Assembly (NCBI RefSeq): GCF_001467525.1
Contig: NZ_LNXS01000002.1
Location: forward strand, 1-41,495
Length of the DNA stretch: 41,495 nt
From: Legionella anisa
GTDB lineage: Bacteria > Pseudomonadota > Gammaproteobacteria > Legionellales > Legionellaceae
Direction: 5' to 3'
Both the position numbers and the translations under genes were made by a program. The notes beneath the pieces are model-generated. The model did not search any database, was not told where the DNA came from, and saw only the letters and a list, made by a program, of their open reading frames with translations. This document shows positions 27,318 through 36,845 of the stretch, piece by piece. Positions within the stretch are counted from its first letter, which is position 1. Every line of letters begins with the position of its first letter.

Positions 27318-28337
27318 ATGGTTTTTGCAAGGATTTTCTTTTTAACTGTATTGTTTGGCATTTTTGGAATACAAAAAATTCAGGCAGAAGAAACCGATCA
27401 ATTTACTCTTCCACCTGGCGAACTGCAAGACATCGGCCCTGCTGCTAGCCACAGACTTTATGAAGTGCTTGAAAAAGTGATTGCGCAAACCAATTCAGAA
27501 ATGCAAATGCTTCTACCAAGAGCGCAACATAGTCGACATGCCGCATCACAGTTAGCATTGCGCCGTAATGACAGCTACCTTGCTGATTTGGTATATAAAT
27601 ATGGTGGCCCTGGTTTTCCGCGCTGGCTGCGACCTTTACCCAAAAAATCCAAGCAGGTACTCTATAAAGAAGTCTTGCCCTGGAAAACTGTTTATTGGCT
27701 CGTTTTTTCCCAGTCCCCCGTATTTATAATTGGACTGGCTCCAACAATCAATATGTATGGTTATTATTTGGGTACGGATAAGCTAGACCATTTTTTCATG
27801 ATGGGCCATACCTACTACAAAATTTATATGTATTATCTGGATCATGGAAAATCTGCGAAGCAAGCCCATGCAGCGATTGTTTTATATGGTCAAATCCTTG
27901 AGCAAACTTATTTAGGCACATTAGCTAATGGCGTTTATTCCAACGGAGATTTATCAGCGAATTATGCTGGATGGAAATTTTATATGAATCTTGGCCATAG
28001 CGTAAAAATTGGCGAGCGGACACTTCCCCCAATTCTGGTTTTGAATGGAAATCAATGGGAATTTTCCAAGCACGTCACAAGGGAAAATCTACTCAAGCCC
28101 TATATCTCAGATAATTTAAATGAAGCCTATAATCCCTGCCGATACTCTTTTAGCCGAAGTCAAATTCGTAGACAAATTAAAAAACGCTGTGCTCAGTGGA
28201 TTAGCCGTAAAGGCCTTACACCGCAAATGGTGCAGGCTAAACTGGAGGAAACCCGTCTTTGGCATGGAGAAAATTACGGTCATTGGCTTCCTGAACGCAA
28301 TGCTGTAACGCTTGCTGCATGTTTCGGAGACAAGTAA
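27318..28337 (+). CDS. Conserved secreted protein of unknown function
   Basis: This 339-residue protein has a signal peptide of about 23 residues ending QAEA-like (IQKIQA before EETDQ). The ATG follows GGAAGAAG. Notable blocks are YLGTDKLDHFFMMGHTYYKI near residue 150 and NGVYSNGDLSANYAGWKFY near residue 210, which hold many conserved-looking acidic, His and aromatic residues and could form an active site. A hydrophobic stretch at about 128-145 may be a buried helix. I do not recall a name for the family. It is convergent with the antiporter gene. Confidence 0.78.
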   Translation: MVFARIFFLTVLFGIFGIQKIQAEETDQFTLPPGELQDIGPAASHRLYEVLEKVIAQTNSEMQMLLPRAQHSRHAASQLALRRNDSYLADLVYKYGGPGFPRWLRPLPKKSKQVLYKEVLPWKTVYWLVFSQSPVFIIGLAPTINMYGYYLGTDKLDHFFMMGHTYYKIYMYYLDHGKSAKQAHAAIVLYGQILEQTYLGTLANGVYSNGDLSANYAGWKFYMNLGHSVKIGERTLPPILVLNGNQWEFSKHVTRENLLKPYISDNLNEAYNPCRYSFSRSQIRRQIKKRCAQWISRKGLTPQMVQAKLEETRLWHGENYGHWLPERNAVTLAACFGDK

Positions 28338-28459
28338 CAAATTATATTCTGCGCAGTGGCACGATGAGTATGTTTTCTAAAGTGAGCCATCGTGGTTTCG
28401 CCAGAAAGCTACATGTTTTCTCTCATTCTGCCGGAAAAAGAAAACCGTTAAAAATAGGA

Positions 28460-30157
28460 TCATTTTATAGAGGCACCAAAAATATTTTTTGCACCTTGTA
28501 TTGTTTTTCCTAAACTAGAAATTGTTTGATGTTCCGAATATAAAGTAATTTGTCGCAAATCCAATCTAGAAATAATTTTCATCATTGTCGTATTGTTGAT
28601 TTTTCTTTCTTTCCTCAATGTGCGCAATTCCTGATGGGCTCCTTCCAAAGCGGCATACCGTAATTGGCGTTCGAAGGTTAAGGCTAATATACCCTCAAGT
28701 TTTTCACTTTCAGTACCCTGATTGGATACAATAAATTGATTAAACGTCGCCATTAATTTATCTGCAACGTCGATACACACAGCCCTATCTCGCTCATTTA
28801 CATCATCACATAAACTCTTCATTTTTATTTTAATTGCTTCAACTGCCGCCTTGGATAATGCAAGCACTGCTTCGTTTTCTTCCTCTTGAGTGTGTTTATG
28901 TATTAAGTTTTTCAAACCCGGCGTAATTAAAGGCAAGAGCAGACTGCTAATTAATAGCGAGCAAAGAACAACACCAATGACAAGAATAATTAAAAGCTTT
29001 CGTGCGGGAAAAGGCTCTCCATTGATCATATGAGGCAGAGATAAAATCGCAGCCAAAGCAATTGCCCCCCGTACTCCTCCGAGTGAAAAAGTACTGATTA
29101 TCTTTATATTAGGAAAACGCCAGGAGCTACGATTTCGTCTGGAAATTAATGCCTCAAAAGGTAACGTTAAATAAATCCATGCCGTGCGAAGTAAAATTAA
29201 GGTTACTGTAATAAAAACGACAATCAGTGCATACTCGGATAAACTATAGCCTGTTGTTGCAAAGAATTTAATTGAATAAGGCAAGTATAATCCTAAAAGA
29301 ATAAAGATAATTCCATTTAAAGTAAGATCGAGTACTCCCCAAACAAAATGACCTTCGATACGCATTTTGGCCATTGTTCGGTCTAAGAATCCAGCCCTAT
29401 CAATAGTGAATCCTGCAGCAACAGCGGCAAGTACTCCTGAAAAACCTAATTTTTCTGCAGCAAGATATACAGTAAAGGGTAAAAGCAGTAATAATAAATT
29501 TTCAGTAGTTGTTTCGTGAGCGCTGTACTTGCTCAACTTTCCTAAAAGTGAAATAAAAATATAGGTAAGAATAACACCAACAGCAATTCCTCCTGCACTA
29601 ATAAATAACAAACTTCCTACTGCGTCTTTGAGTGAAAACACGCCTGTTAACATGGCAGCAACAGCCAATTTTAATGAAACCAAGCCTGAAGCATCATTTA
29701 AAAGTGCTTCTCCTTGTAAGATATGCATAATTCGTTCAGGTATTCGAGTTCCAGCGGTCATGGAACGGAGTGATACAGCATCAGTTGGAGAAAGAGCGGC
29801 TGCTAATGCAAAAGCAGCAGGCAAGGGAATGAGAGGAATTAACCAATGAACTAAATAACCAATTCCCGCCACAGTAAAGAATACTAAGCCAATGGATAGC
29901 ATAATAATTGGCCGGGTATAGAGCAAAAATTCCCGTTTAGGAAAGTGCCAACTGTCATTAAATAATAAAGGAGGAATAAACAACAACATAAACACTTCAG
30001 GATTAAATCCTACATCAAAGGCGGGAAAGAATACTGCAACAAGCGCCCCTAAAGTAATTTGGATTAATGGAGTCGGCAGGAAAGAAACAAAACGTGTAAT
30101 TACCCCAGAGATCACCATCAGAAAAAGAAGTACTAGACAAATGAACACACCTTCCAT
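28460..30157 (-). CDS. CPA1-family Na+/H+ antiporter
   Basis: This 565-residue protein has about twelve transmembrane helices in residues 1-410. The CPA1 ion-binding signature is GEALLNDASG, with the Asn-Asp pair in the middle of the membrane domain. FALAAALSPTDAVS in the crossing helix and GGVRGAIALA are also typical. A soluble C-terminal tail of about 150 charged residues probably regulates transport. It exchanges Na+ or K+ for protons across the inner membrane. It is most like bacterial YjcE/NhaP-type carriers. Confidence 0.93.
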   Translation of the reverse strand: MEGVFICLVLLFLMVISGVITRFVSFLPTPLIQITLGALVAVFFPAFDVGFNPEVFMLLFIPPLLFNDSWHFPKREFLLYTRPIIMLSIGLVFFTVAGIGYLVHWLIPLIPLPAAFALAAALSPTDAVSLRSMTAGTRIPERIMHILQGEALLNDASGLVSLKLAVAAMLTGVFSLKDAVGSLLFISAGGIAVGVILTYIFISLLGKLSKYSAHETTTENLLLLLLPFTVYLAAEKLGFSGVLAAVAAGFTIDRAGFLDRTMAKMRIEGHFVWGVLDLTLNGIIFILLGLYLPYSIKFFATTGYSLSEYALIVVFITVTLILLRTAWIYLTLPFEALISRRNRSSWRFPNIKIISTFSLGGVRGAIALAAILSLPHMINGEPFPARKLLIILVIGVVLCSLLISSLLLPLITPGLKNLIHKHTQEEENEAVLALSKAAVEAIKIKMKSLCDDVNERDRAVCIDVADKLMATFNQFIVSNQGTESEKLEGILALTFERQLRYAALEGAHQELRTLRKERKINNTTMMKIISRLDLRQITLYSEHQTISSLGKTIQGAKNIFGASIK

Positions 30158-30522
30158 TGCTTTTATTCCTCCGAGATTATTTGCGATGAATCAATCGATG
30201 AGTAAAATTTACTCTTTTATTACTAGGGTCTGTTTCCATTTCTACTATCTTGAAACTGGGCACTTTTACCGCGATACATTATCAATTGCAAAAACAATTC
30301 AATCTACTCGAATAGAGCGAGTTGAGCAAGAGTAGCCTGGGTGACTAATCCCGATAAACGAATACAAATTAATAAAAAACAATCTTGTTGCACAATTTGC
30401 GTACAATATTTAACTTCTCTTAAAAACACGAAGCGTATCATTGTAAATTGAATAAACGCTTTTTGAAGCGTTATTCTAATACAGCAAGTTACTCTGTCAC
30501 AAAAACAGAGGAGGAGATGAAA
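30158..30522. other. Divergent intergenic region
   Basis: This 365-base region lies between the antiporter and the metallophosphoesterase genes. It holds a fragment of the REP family (GTAGCCTGGGTG at about 30331-30343) and a small hairpin, AACGCTT-TTTG-AAGCGTT, at 30455-30472 in the phosphoesterase leader. No convincing promoter pair was found by eye. Confidence 0.4.
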
Positions 30523-31758
30523 ATGCTAACTTTCAAAAAATTGATAACCGTTCTAACGGCGATTCCACTCTTTCTGGCTAATTTTTCCGCCCTAGCCGCA
30601 GATCAAAATCAACTGAATATTTTTTTAATTTCAGACCCTCATGTAGATATTACCAAGCGTCAAGCGACTCATATAAACCCCCGTCCAGATACTTCTGAAG
30701 AGTTGGATCAAAAAAGTTTCACAACTTTAATCGCTAAAATCGGTGAGCAAATTGATTTACATCAAGAAACGAATCATGCAGTTATATTGCTTGGCGACTT
30801 GCCTGCTCATAATGCATACAGCCGTAAAACAACCCGAGACAATATTAATTTAGTTTTTGAGCAACTGAATGAAAAAGTAAACCCAGCACCCTGGTATTAT
30901 GTTTTTGGTAATAATGATTCCTTACAAAGAAACTATGGGCCATTTACCTACAACGGTGAATCTGTCTCTGATTTGTTAAAAGCAATAACAGGAAATGATG
31001 ACGGATTTCTTTCAACAGGGCTTAAATGCCCTTTTAATGGTGAGACGTGTATTGACAATGAAAATACCAAATACGGTTATTATTCTGCTTATTTAGGCGA
31101 CCACCTCAAACTTCTTTCACTAAACAGTGTTGTATTTGTATCAAGACCAGGATTTTCCCCTTCTCGCGATGGTGCTACGGATGAATTGCAATGGTTAGAA
31201 AAAGAGCTAAAAACAAGTAAAGCAAATCATGACAGTGTTCTTTTAGCCATGCATGTGCCCCCACAAAGTTGGGAAACAACCTATAAAGACTCATTCAAAA
31301 AAATTATAAAAGCTTATCCAGAAAGTGTAATTGGCATGCTCGCAGCCCATACTCATTTTGATGAAATCCATGCAATTAAAGTTGCAACTAACGGTTATGT
31401 CATTCCAATTGTTTATTCTGCCTCCCTTGGCACTGATCATGGCAATGCCTCTTCTTTTAAAACGTTGAATTTATCAAGACCCAATGAGCAGGCACCATGG
31501 AAATTGAAAGACTACGTTACTTACAATTTCATCGGCGATACTGCCGCCAAGACTCAGCTCAATCAATATTATGATTTTAATCAAGCGTTCTGTTCAGGAA
31601 CTAGCTCGAGTGTCGGTAGTTGTCTCAACAAGCATATTAGTAATAATAAGTTTGATAGTGCCACCAGTACCTTAATGAGCAAACATTATACCGCTGGAAA
31701 CCCTAATAATAATCAAAAGATTGATCCATCCTCAAAATGGCTCATGATCATAAAATGA
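30523..31758 (+). CDS. Secreted metallophosphoesterase (acid-sphingomyelinase-like)
   Basis: The calcineurin-like motifs are all present: DPHVD, LLGDLPAHN, GNNDS in place of GNHD, AMHVPP and AAHTHFDEIH. The layout, with cysteine pairs late in the protein, recalls acid-sphingomyelinase-like phosphodiesterases. I prefer the ATG at 30523 (411 residues) because GAGGAGG lies at good spacing and a clean signal peptide then ends at ALA before ADQN; the ORF can be read from 30448. The enzyme would act outside the inner membrane on a phosphoester such as a phospholipid head group or a nucleotide. The Asn replacing the His of GNHD deserves note. Confidence 0.9.
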   Translation: MLTFKKLITVLTAIPLFLANFSALAADQNQLNIFLISDPHVDITKRQATHINPRPDTSEELDQKSFTTLIAKIGEQIDLHQETNHAVILLGDLPAHNAYSRKTTRDNINLVFEQLNEKVNPAPWYYVFGNNDSLQRNYGPFTYNGESVSDLLKAITGNDDGFLSTGLKCPFNGETCIDNENTKYGYYSAYLGDHLKLLSLNSVVFVSRPGFSPSRDGATDELQWLEKELKTSKANHDSVLLAMHVPPQSWETTYKDSFKKIIKAYPESVIGMLAAHTHFDEIHAIKVATNGYVIPIVYSASLGTDHGNASSFKTLNLSRPNEQAPWKLKDYVTYNFIGDTAAKTQLNQYYDFNQAFCSGTSSSVGSCLNKHISNNKFDSATSTLMSKHYTAGNPNNNQKIDPSSKWLMIIK

Positions 31759-32060
31759 TGATTTGTTGAGTCAACGACCTGAGGGATCGTCAGTTTTTCA
31801 TTTAAACTCCTCTACGTACCGCGCTTGATGCCTGTACGACCCCCTCATTTAAGTGAGTGAGCGCATGGTAACTCCATGCGCAATGTATCAAACACATTAT
31901 TATAATTAAGGGGTTTCATTTTCTTTTTTATTATTTGATATCCAAGATAGAATAAAGAAAGTACCCGTTTCTTTTTGTTAGTATTCGCTTGAAATTGATA
32001 ATGTCACTGCTTAATTTCAGCGATAAATCCTGTCATTAATGGCAATTGTAATTAATTGGA
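31759..32060. other. Intergenic region with short repeat and hairpin
   Basis: This 302-base interval lies between convergent genes. At 31776-31847 it has a short relative of the 16880-17078 element (GACCTGAGGGATCGTCA on the left, an inverted TACGACCCCCTCA on the right). A perfect hairpin, GCGCATGG-TAACT-CCATGCGC, is at 31861-31881, with no T-run after it. It may still help to separate the two transcripts. Confidence 0.6.
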
Positions 32061-35000
32061 CTATGTGATTTTTTCTAACTTTAAGCCTTGCTCTTGCGAC
32101 AAAGAAAGCATAGTGTGAAGCAGTGAATGTACCAAATTATCTCTAGTAATACTACGCTCGTTCGGGACTTGTTCAATGGAAGCATTGTCAGCACCTATAG
32201 ATAGTATGTAATTATTACCCTCTCTGTTGCTCATCTTGACGTGACTTGGATTGTATTTATCTGGAAGTATTATTCCAGTAGTAAGTATAAATTTTTCTAC
32301 ATACCGGGCATGTGGATTAATTAGTTTCATACATTCACAAAGAAACTGCTCTTCATTTTCCTTTGATAACTTATGAAAATCTTCAGGAAGATATTGTTTT
32401 GCTGTAGCATGAAGCTGCATGATCTTAAGCTCATCACGATGAGACATGGTTATCTTTTTATTCTTAGCTTTTATCTCAAGATATTGTTCAATTTCAGGAA
32501 CAAGATTGAATATAATTTTCGATGTAGTAGTATTTTCTAAAGCTAAATCCAGAGGGGTTATTCCCTGTTTATTTTTTTCATTTAACGCGTCAAGACGCTT
32601 TTCTTGCGGGAGTAGTTCCAATAATTTTTGCAGAGCTTCCAGATCGGTTACAGCCAGGTGCAATGCAGTTTCACCATTATTGTTCCTTTCCTTGATCACC
32701 TCGAAGCGTTTTTCTTTTGGAATGAGTTCCAATATAATGTTCATTAAGTCTATTTTTTCTGCCGCCAAATTCAGTACACTCTTGCCATCTTTATTCTGCT
32801 TCGTTACTGCGCTGAAGCGATTTTCCTCTGGGAATAACTGTAGTAGCATTTGTAATGAGTCTGGCTTATCTGTGGCAAAATACAGAATATCATACCCATA
32901 TTTAGTTGGTTTTGTTATCGCTTCGAGACGGTTTTCATGTGGGAGTAGTTCCAGTATGATCTTAAGCGAAACTGGATTGCTTACAGCCCAATGCAGCATC
33001 GTTTCACCAGTTACACGTTCTTGTGTTACCGCCCCAAGACGTTTCTCTTGCGGAATTAGCTCAAGTAATTTTTGCAGTGCTTCTGGGTTTCCTGTTGCCT
33101 TATACAAAACAGTATAACCATTTTTATTTTCCTCCATTATTGTTTTGAAACACTGTTCTGGAGAGAGTCGCTCAAGTAGCTTTAGTAGTAATTCCGGTTT
33201 TTCTGCAGCTTGTTGCAATAGAGTTTTACCACCTTCACCTGGCTTTGTTACCGCCTCGAAATAGTTCTCTTGAGGAATTCGTGCAAGTAACTTTTGCAGT
33301 GACTCTAGGTTCTCTAAGGCATGATGCAAAAGATTTTCACCATTCGCGCGCTGCTTTGTTACTGCCTCAAAGTATTTTTTCTGAGGGATGCGTTCTAGTA
33401 ACTTTTCAAGTGAATCTGGTTTATTTATCGCCCAATGAAGTGCGGTAATACCATATTTATTTCCTTTTGTTATTGCTTCGAAAAATCTCTCTTGAGAAAA
33501 TCTCTCGATTAATTTTTGCAGAGACTCTGGATACATTGTTGCCAAATGCAATAAAATCTCGCCATTTTCATTTTCTTTTGTTACTTCATCAAAATAATCA
33601 TTACCAGAAAGTGGCTCCAATAGAATTTGTATTGATGTTGGATTTACTAGAGCCCAATGAAGTACATTCGGTATTCTTACCGCCTCAAGACGCTTGTCCT
33701 GTGGAAGTAATTCCAATATTTTTTTCAGTGAATTCGGATTATTTTTGGCTAAATGAAGTACGGAAAGCCCTTCTTGATTTTGCTTTTCTACTGCATCGAA
33801 ACGATCAGCTTGAGGGAGTAACTCCAGTATTTTTTGCAATAAGTCTGGGTCATTTGAAGCCAAATGTAGTATGGTCTGACCTTTGTTATTTGGCTTTATT
33901 ACCGCTTCCAGGCGCTTATTTTGTGGAAGTGATTGCAATATTTTTTGTAGTGATTCAGATTTGTTTATTGATAGATGTAATGGAGTATATCCCTGACTAG
34001 TTTGTGCTGTTATTGCCTTAAGACGATTATCTTCCGAAAGCCGATCTAATATCATCTGTAATGAGTTTGGATTATCTACAGCAAAATGCAAGATGTTTTT
34101 GCCGTAGTTATTCCCCTTAGTTATCGCCTTAAAATACTGCTCTTCTTCCTTGAATAAGGGTAGAAGGATTTGAAGTGATTCTGGATTGTCTGCTGCCAAA
34201 TGCAATACAGTATCTCCATTTTTATTCCCCCTCATTATTTCCTTTAAACATTTATCTTCCTCTATAAATAATGACAGTAGAAATTTCAGTACATCTGGAT
34301 TGCCTGCAACTAAGTGTATTATAGTTTCATCGCTTTCATTAGCTTGTGTAATTACAGCGAAACGTTCTGTTTCCGGAATAAATTCCTCTAACAGTATTTT
34401 TAGCAGCTGAGGATCATTATAAAAAAGCTGAACTATTTCTCCGAGATCCCAAAAAGATAACTTCGTATCTTTTAATACGTTAAATACAAGCTTAAATCGT
34501 TCAGGAGTGAGTGAAGATAATATGCCATATAGTGTACTTACTCTATCAGTTTCGTCTAATTCAGAATCCATCTCATCTTGACACATTTTTTTCATAAGAT
34601 GAGGACTTGTTATAGTGAAAAATGCTTCTAATTTATCAATTGGCGTCTCATGAATGAATACTACCAACTCCTCAATATCATTAAATACCGAAGCTAATTG
34701 TTCATTACCTCCCTCTTGATACATTACTTCCTTGATTTCTTCAGGACTTAAGGTCATTATGGCGCGTAGGTCCGCTAAAGACTTAATAGTTACTTGGATA
34801 TTCAACCTCTCTAATAAAGCCTTGGTGATAGGTAAAGCATCTAATCCTTGATATTTATTTTCCTCTAAGGATTTACGTAATATATGCTCTGCCTGCTTGA
34901 CTTCCTGCTCTTTTTCCTGAATAAGGTTAGCCATTGTTTGTTCACTACATGCAATCGTACTCAACAAAGCAACATACTTTTCTTTGAGTGGCTCTAAATT

Positions 35001-36290
35001 AGTGCGTCGGGTAGCAATACAGGTCGCTAGATTTTCTGTTGCATCCATATTTTGACTTGAGTCTGAGGATAATGACAGCAGCAAATCTATTTCGTTTCGT
35101 AAATCATCTGGAATTTTTGCTTTTTCCTCTTTGCCTAGTGTTTGATAATATTCACTAAAACGAATAATAGCTGGGTAGGCACCAGTACCTGCGTTTTCTT
35201 CATTTCCAGTCCCTTCACTTGCATCATTTAAACGTAGTTGTCTAATTAACTCGGTTAAATGTCCCAATAAATTACTCTTATCACTTTTTAATCGTTCCAA
35301 GCTTTTTCTTGTTTCATCCAGCGCCCGTGATTCTGGAGAGTGAGCAGCCAAGCGATACATTTCTTCCGAAGATATTTTTCTATAGTCTGTACTATAAGGA
35401 TTAATCGGGTCTTCTGTATTATCTAATAACACCTCTATGGGAATAAGCATTGAGCTATCAGCACTTAATACATATTGGGATAAAATCGTTGCGATGTCAT
35501 AAGCAGGAACCAACCATTTTCCCTCCCCTCTACATCCCTTGTTTTCTCTGACCCATTGGGCTTTTTCTTGCTCTAATGTATTTAATTCTCGGAGTTTTTT
35601 GGTATTAAGTGATTTTATTGCAAATCCATCTGACGCTTCTAACTCGTGTAGCGCCTTTTGTTGTTGCTCTAAAGCGTTTCTATATTCATCTATTTCTTTT
35701 GCATTACCCTCTTTATCCTTAGCCTCTAATTCCTTTATTTTAGCTCCTAGCCAACTTACCCTACTTCTAAGCTCGACCATTCTGCTTTGTTCATCGTCCG
35801 AAAAAACCTCTTTTAGCTCACTTCGCTCAACCAATAAAGCGTCTAATCTCTTTTGCTTTCCCTCGTCCCAGAAAACAGTTTGCTCTATGGCTTTAAGTGG
35901 ACGATAACCCACCATTATCGACTCCATATGCAACCCAGGCATTAGAAACTCGAGAGGCACTAAAGGTGGATGCGTGTCCTTATCTAATAATTTGTTGTTA
36001 TGAGAACATACCAGCTCAGCTGCATAACCCAGCACCTTCGTTGCATCAGTGTTCGGAGTCGCTGTATAGCTTACCGCCGAACCCTTTGTTTTTTCCCAAT
36101 GTTCCTTAAGGTAATCCTCTAAAAGCTTATAAACTTCCTCATCCGTTGATTCTTTCTTAAGAATCGTCTCTAAAACCTCTCTCACCTCGCGAACATGAGC
36201 ATTATAGACTTTCTCCATAATAGATAAATCGCTGTCATCCTCAACAAAAGACAGTAGTTGAAGCCTTTCCCTTAATATTTCTAAGCTCAT
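32061..36290 (-). CDS. Giant protein with 17 ankyrin-like repeats of 37 residues
   Basis: This 1409-residue protein has no signal peptide or membrane helix. Residues 1 to about 600 are helical, with charged coiled coils. Then about 17 tandem repeats follow (encoded around 34340-32470), each close to N-x-x-G-x-T-x-LHLA-x-x-NP-x-SLQKLLELLPQEKRLEAVTK. The LHLA and LLELL positions are those of an ankyrin repeat, but the unit is 37 residues, four longer than the usual 33. One repeat (LHWALVNPTSIQILLEPLS) has lost about five residues at its start. A unique C-terminal region of about 110 residues follows. The start codon has no strong ribosome binding site. It is probably a translocated host-interaction protein, by inference. 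Confidence 0.9.
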   Translation of the reverse strand: MSLEILRERLQLLSFVEDDSDLSIMEKVYNAHVREVREVLETILKKESTDEEVYKLLEDYLKEHWEKTKGSAVSYTATPNTDATKVLGYAAELVCSHNNKLLDKDTHPPLVPLEFLMPGLHMESIMVGYRPLKAIEQTVFWDEGKQKRLDALLVERSELKEVFSDDEQSRMVELRSRVSWLGAKIKELEAKDKEGNAKEIDEYRNALEQQQKALHELEASDGFAIKSLNTKKLRELNTLEQEKAQWVRENKGCRGEGKWLVPAYDIATILSQYVLSADSSMLIPIEVLLDNTEDPINPYSTDYRKISSEEMYRLAAHSPESRALDETRKSLERLKSDKSNLLGHLTELIRQLRLNDASEGTGNEENAGTGAYPAIIRFSEYYQTLGKEEKAKIPDDLRNEIDLLLSLSSDSSQNMDATENLATCIATRRTNLEPLKEKYVALLSTIACSEQTMANLIQEKEQEVKQAEHILRKSLEENKYQGLDALPITKALLERLNIQVTIKSLADLRAIMTLSPEEIKEVMYQEGGNEQLASVFNDIEELVVFIHETPIDKLEAFFTITSPHLMKKMCQDEMDSELDETDRVSTLYGILSSLTPERFKLVFNVLKDTKLSFWDLGEIVQLFYNDPQLLKILLEEFIPETERFAVITQANESDETIIHLVAGNPDVLKFLLSLFIEEDKCLKEIMRGNKNGDTVLHLAADNPESLQILLPLFKEEEQYFKAITKGNNYGKNILHFAVDNPNSLQMILDRLSEDNRLKAITAQTSQGYTPLHLSINKSESLQKILQSLPQNKRLEAVIKPNNKGQTILHLASNDPDLLQKILELLPQADRFDAVEKQNQEGLSVLHLAKNNPNSLKKILELLPQDKRLEAVRIPNVLHWALVNPTSIQILLEPLSGNDYFDEVTKENENGEILLHLATMYPESLQKLIERFSQERFFEAITKGNKYGITALHWAINKPDSLEKLLERIPQKKYFEAVTKQRANGENLLHHALENLESLQKLLARIPQENYFEAVTKPGEGGKTLLQQAAEKPELLLKLLERLSPEQCFKTIMEENKNGYTVLYKATGNPEALQKLLELIPQEKRLGAVTQERVTGETMLHWAVSNPVSLKIILELLPHENRLEAITKPTKYGYDILYFATDKPDSLQMLLQLFPEENRFSAVTKQNKDGKSVLNLAAEKIDLMNIILELIPKEKRFEVIKERNNNGETALHLAVTDLEALQKLLELLPQEKRLDALNEKNKQGITPLDLALENTTTSKIIFNLVPEIEQYLEIKAKNKKITMSHRDELKIMQLHATAKQYLPEDFHKLSKENEEQFLCECMKLINPHARYVEKFILTTGIILPDKYNPSHVKMSNREGNNYILSIGADNASIEQVPNERSITRDNLVHSLLHTMLSLSQEQGLKLEKIT

Positions 36291-36439
36291 AAAAATTTCT
36301 TTACAAAAATAAAAACTGTTATTTTCAGTATAGTCAATGATATTCCATATAAAGCAAGCGCTTTAAAGAAATTTGATTTACTGAAAACTCATCGAAAAAG
36401 TAAATTTAAATAACAACTTTATTAAACCGCTCAAAGGAT

Positions 36440-36763
36440 TTAGAAATAATCTTTATACGGTGCAAAAAAATCTCTAAAAAAATAGGAAAGGAAGAAAGAT
36501 AATAAGTAACTTGTTGATTTTGAATAATTTTTAGTACAAATTAATTGATGGGCTACTTCTTTGTAGATAGATTGACGTTCTCGATGCAATTTGTTGTTAC
36601 CTAAAAAACGGTCACAACGTTTAATATTGTGCTTTTCTTGAGTTTTGTTTCTTAATGCTCGCCCCAGTCTTGTTAACGATAGCTTTTTTTCACTGATTAA
36701 TGAAAACCTACGACAAATAATCCTTCCGTTTTTTGACGATTCACCCTTTGAAATATATTCCAT
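36440..36763 (-). pseudogene. Remnant of an IS4-family transposase (N-terminal part)
   Basis: Residues about 28-75 of this 107-codon ORF carry the IS4-type N-terminal pattern LTRLGRALRNKTQEKHNIKR followed by CDRFLGNNKLHRERQSIYK. The catalytic DDE core that should follow is absent; the frame ends in unrelated, hydrophobic sequence. The upstream side abuts REP-like sequence. It is a decayed, nonfunctional insertion sequence fragment. Confidence 0.65.
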
Positions 36764-36773
36764 TCCAGATAAT

Positions 36774-36845
36774 TTGGTTGCTTACAACCAGGATTTTTAA
36801 GAATGCACCGAAATAGATCCTGGCTGCAAGCAGCCAAGCTACGTA
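36774..36845. repeat. REP-like hairpins
   Basis: TGGTTG-CTTA-CAACCA at 36775-36790 and GGCTG-CAAG-CAGCC at about 36821-36836 are short palindromes of the TAGCCTGG family, next to the transposase remnant and at the 3' end of the patatin gene. The second may act as its terminator. Confidence 0.5.

Noticed and set aside
28319..28513. 64-codon plus-strand ORF between the secreted protein and the antiporter
   Set aside because: It overlaps both neighbours, has no ribosome binding site and no recognisable sequence.
32446..33117. 223-codon plus-strand ORF
   Set aside because: It is antisense to the regular 111-bp repeats of the giant ankyrin-like gene; the repeat keeps the opposite frame open. It has no ribosome binding site or domain.
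33467..34000. 177-codon plus-strand ORF
   Set aside because: Same cause: an antisense frame kept open by the repeat period, with a repetitive translation.
32470..34340. CRISPR-like array
   Set aside because: The periodicity is 111 bp in a coding frame with conserved protein repeats; there are no short identical repeats with unique spacers.
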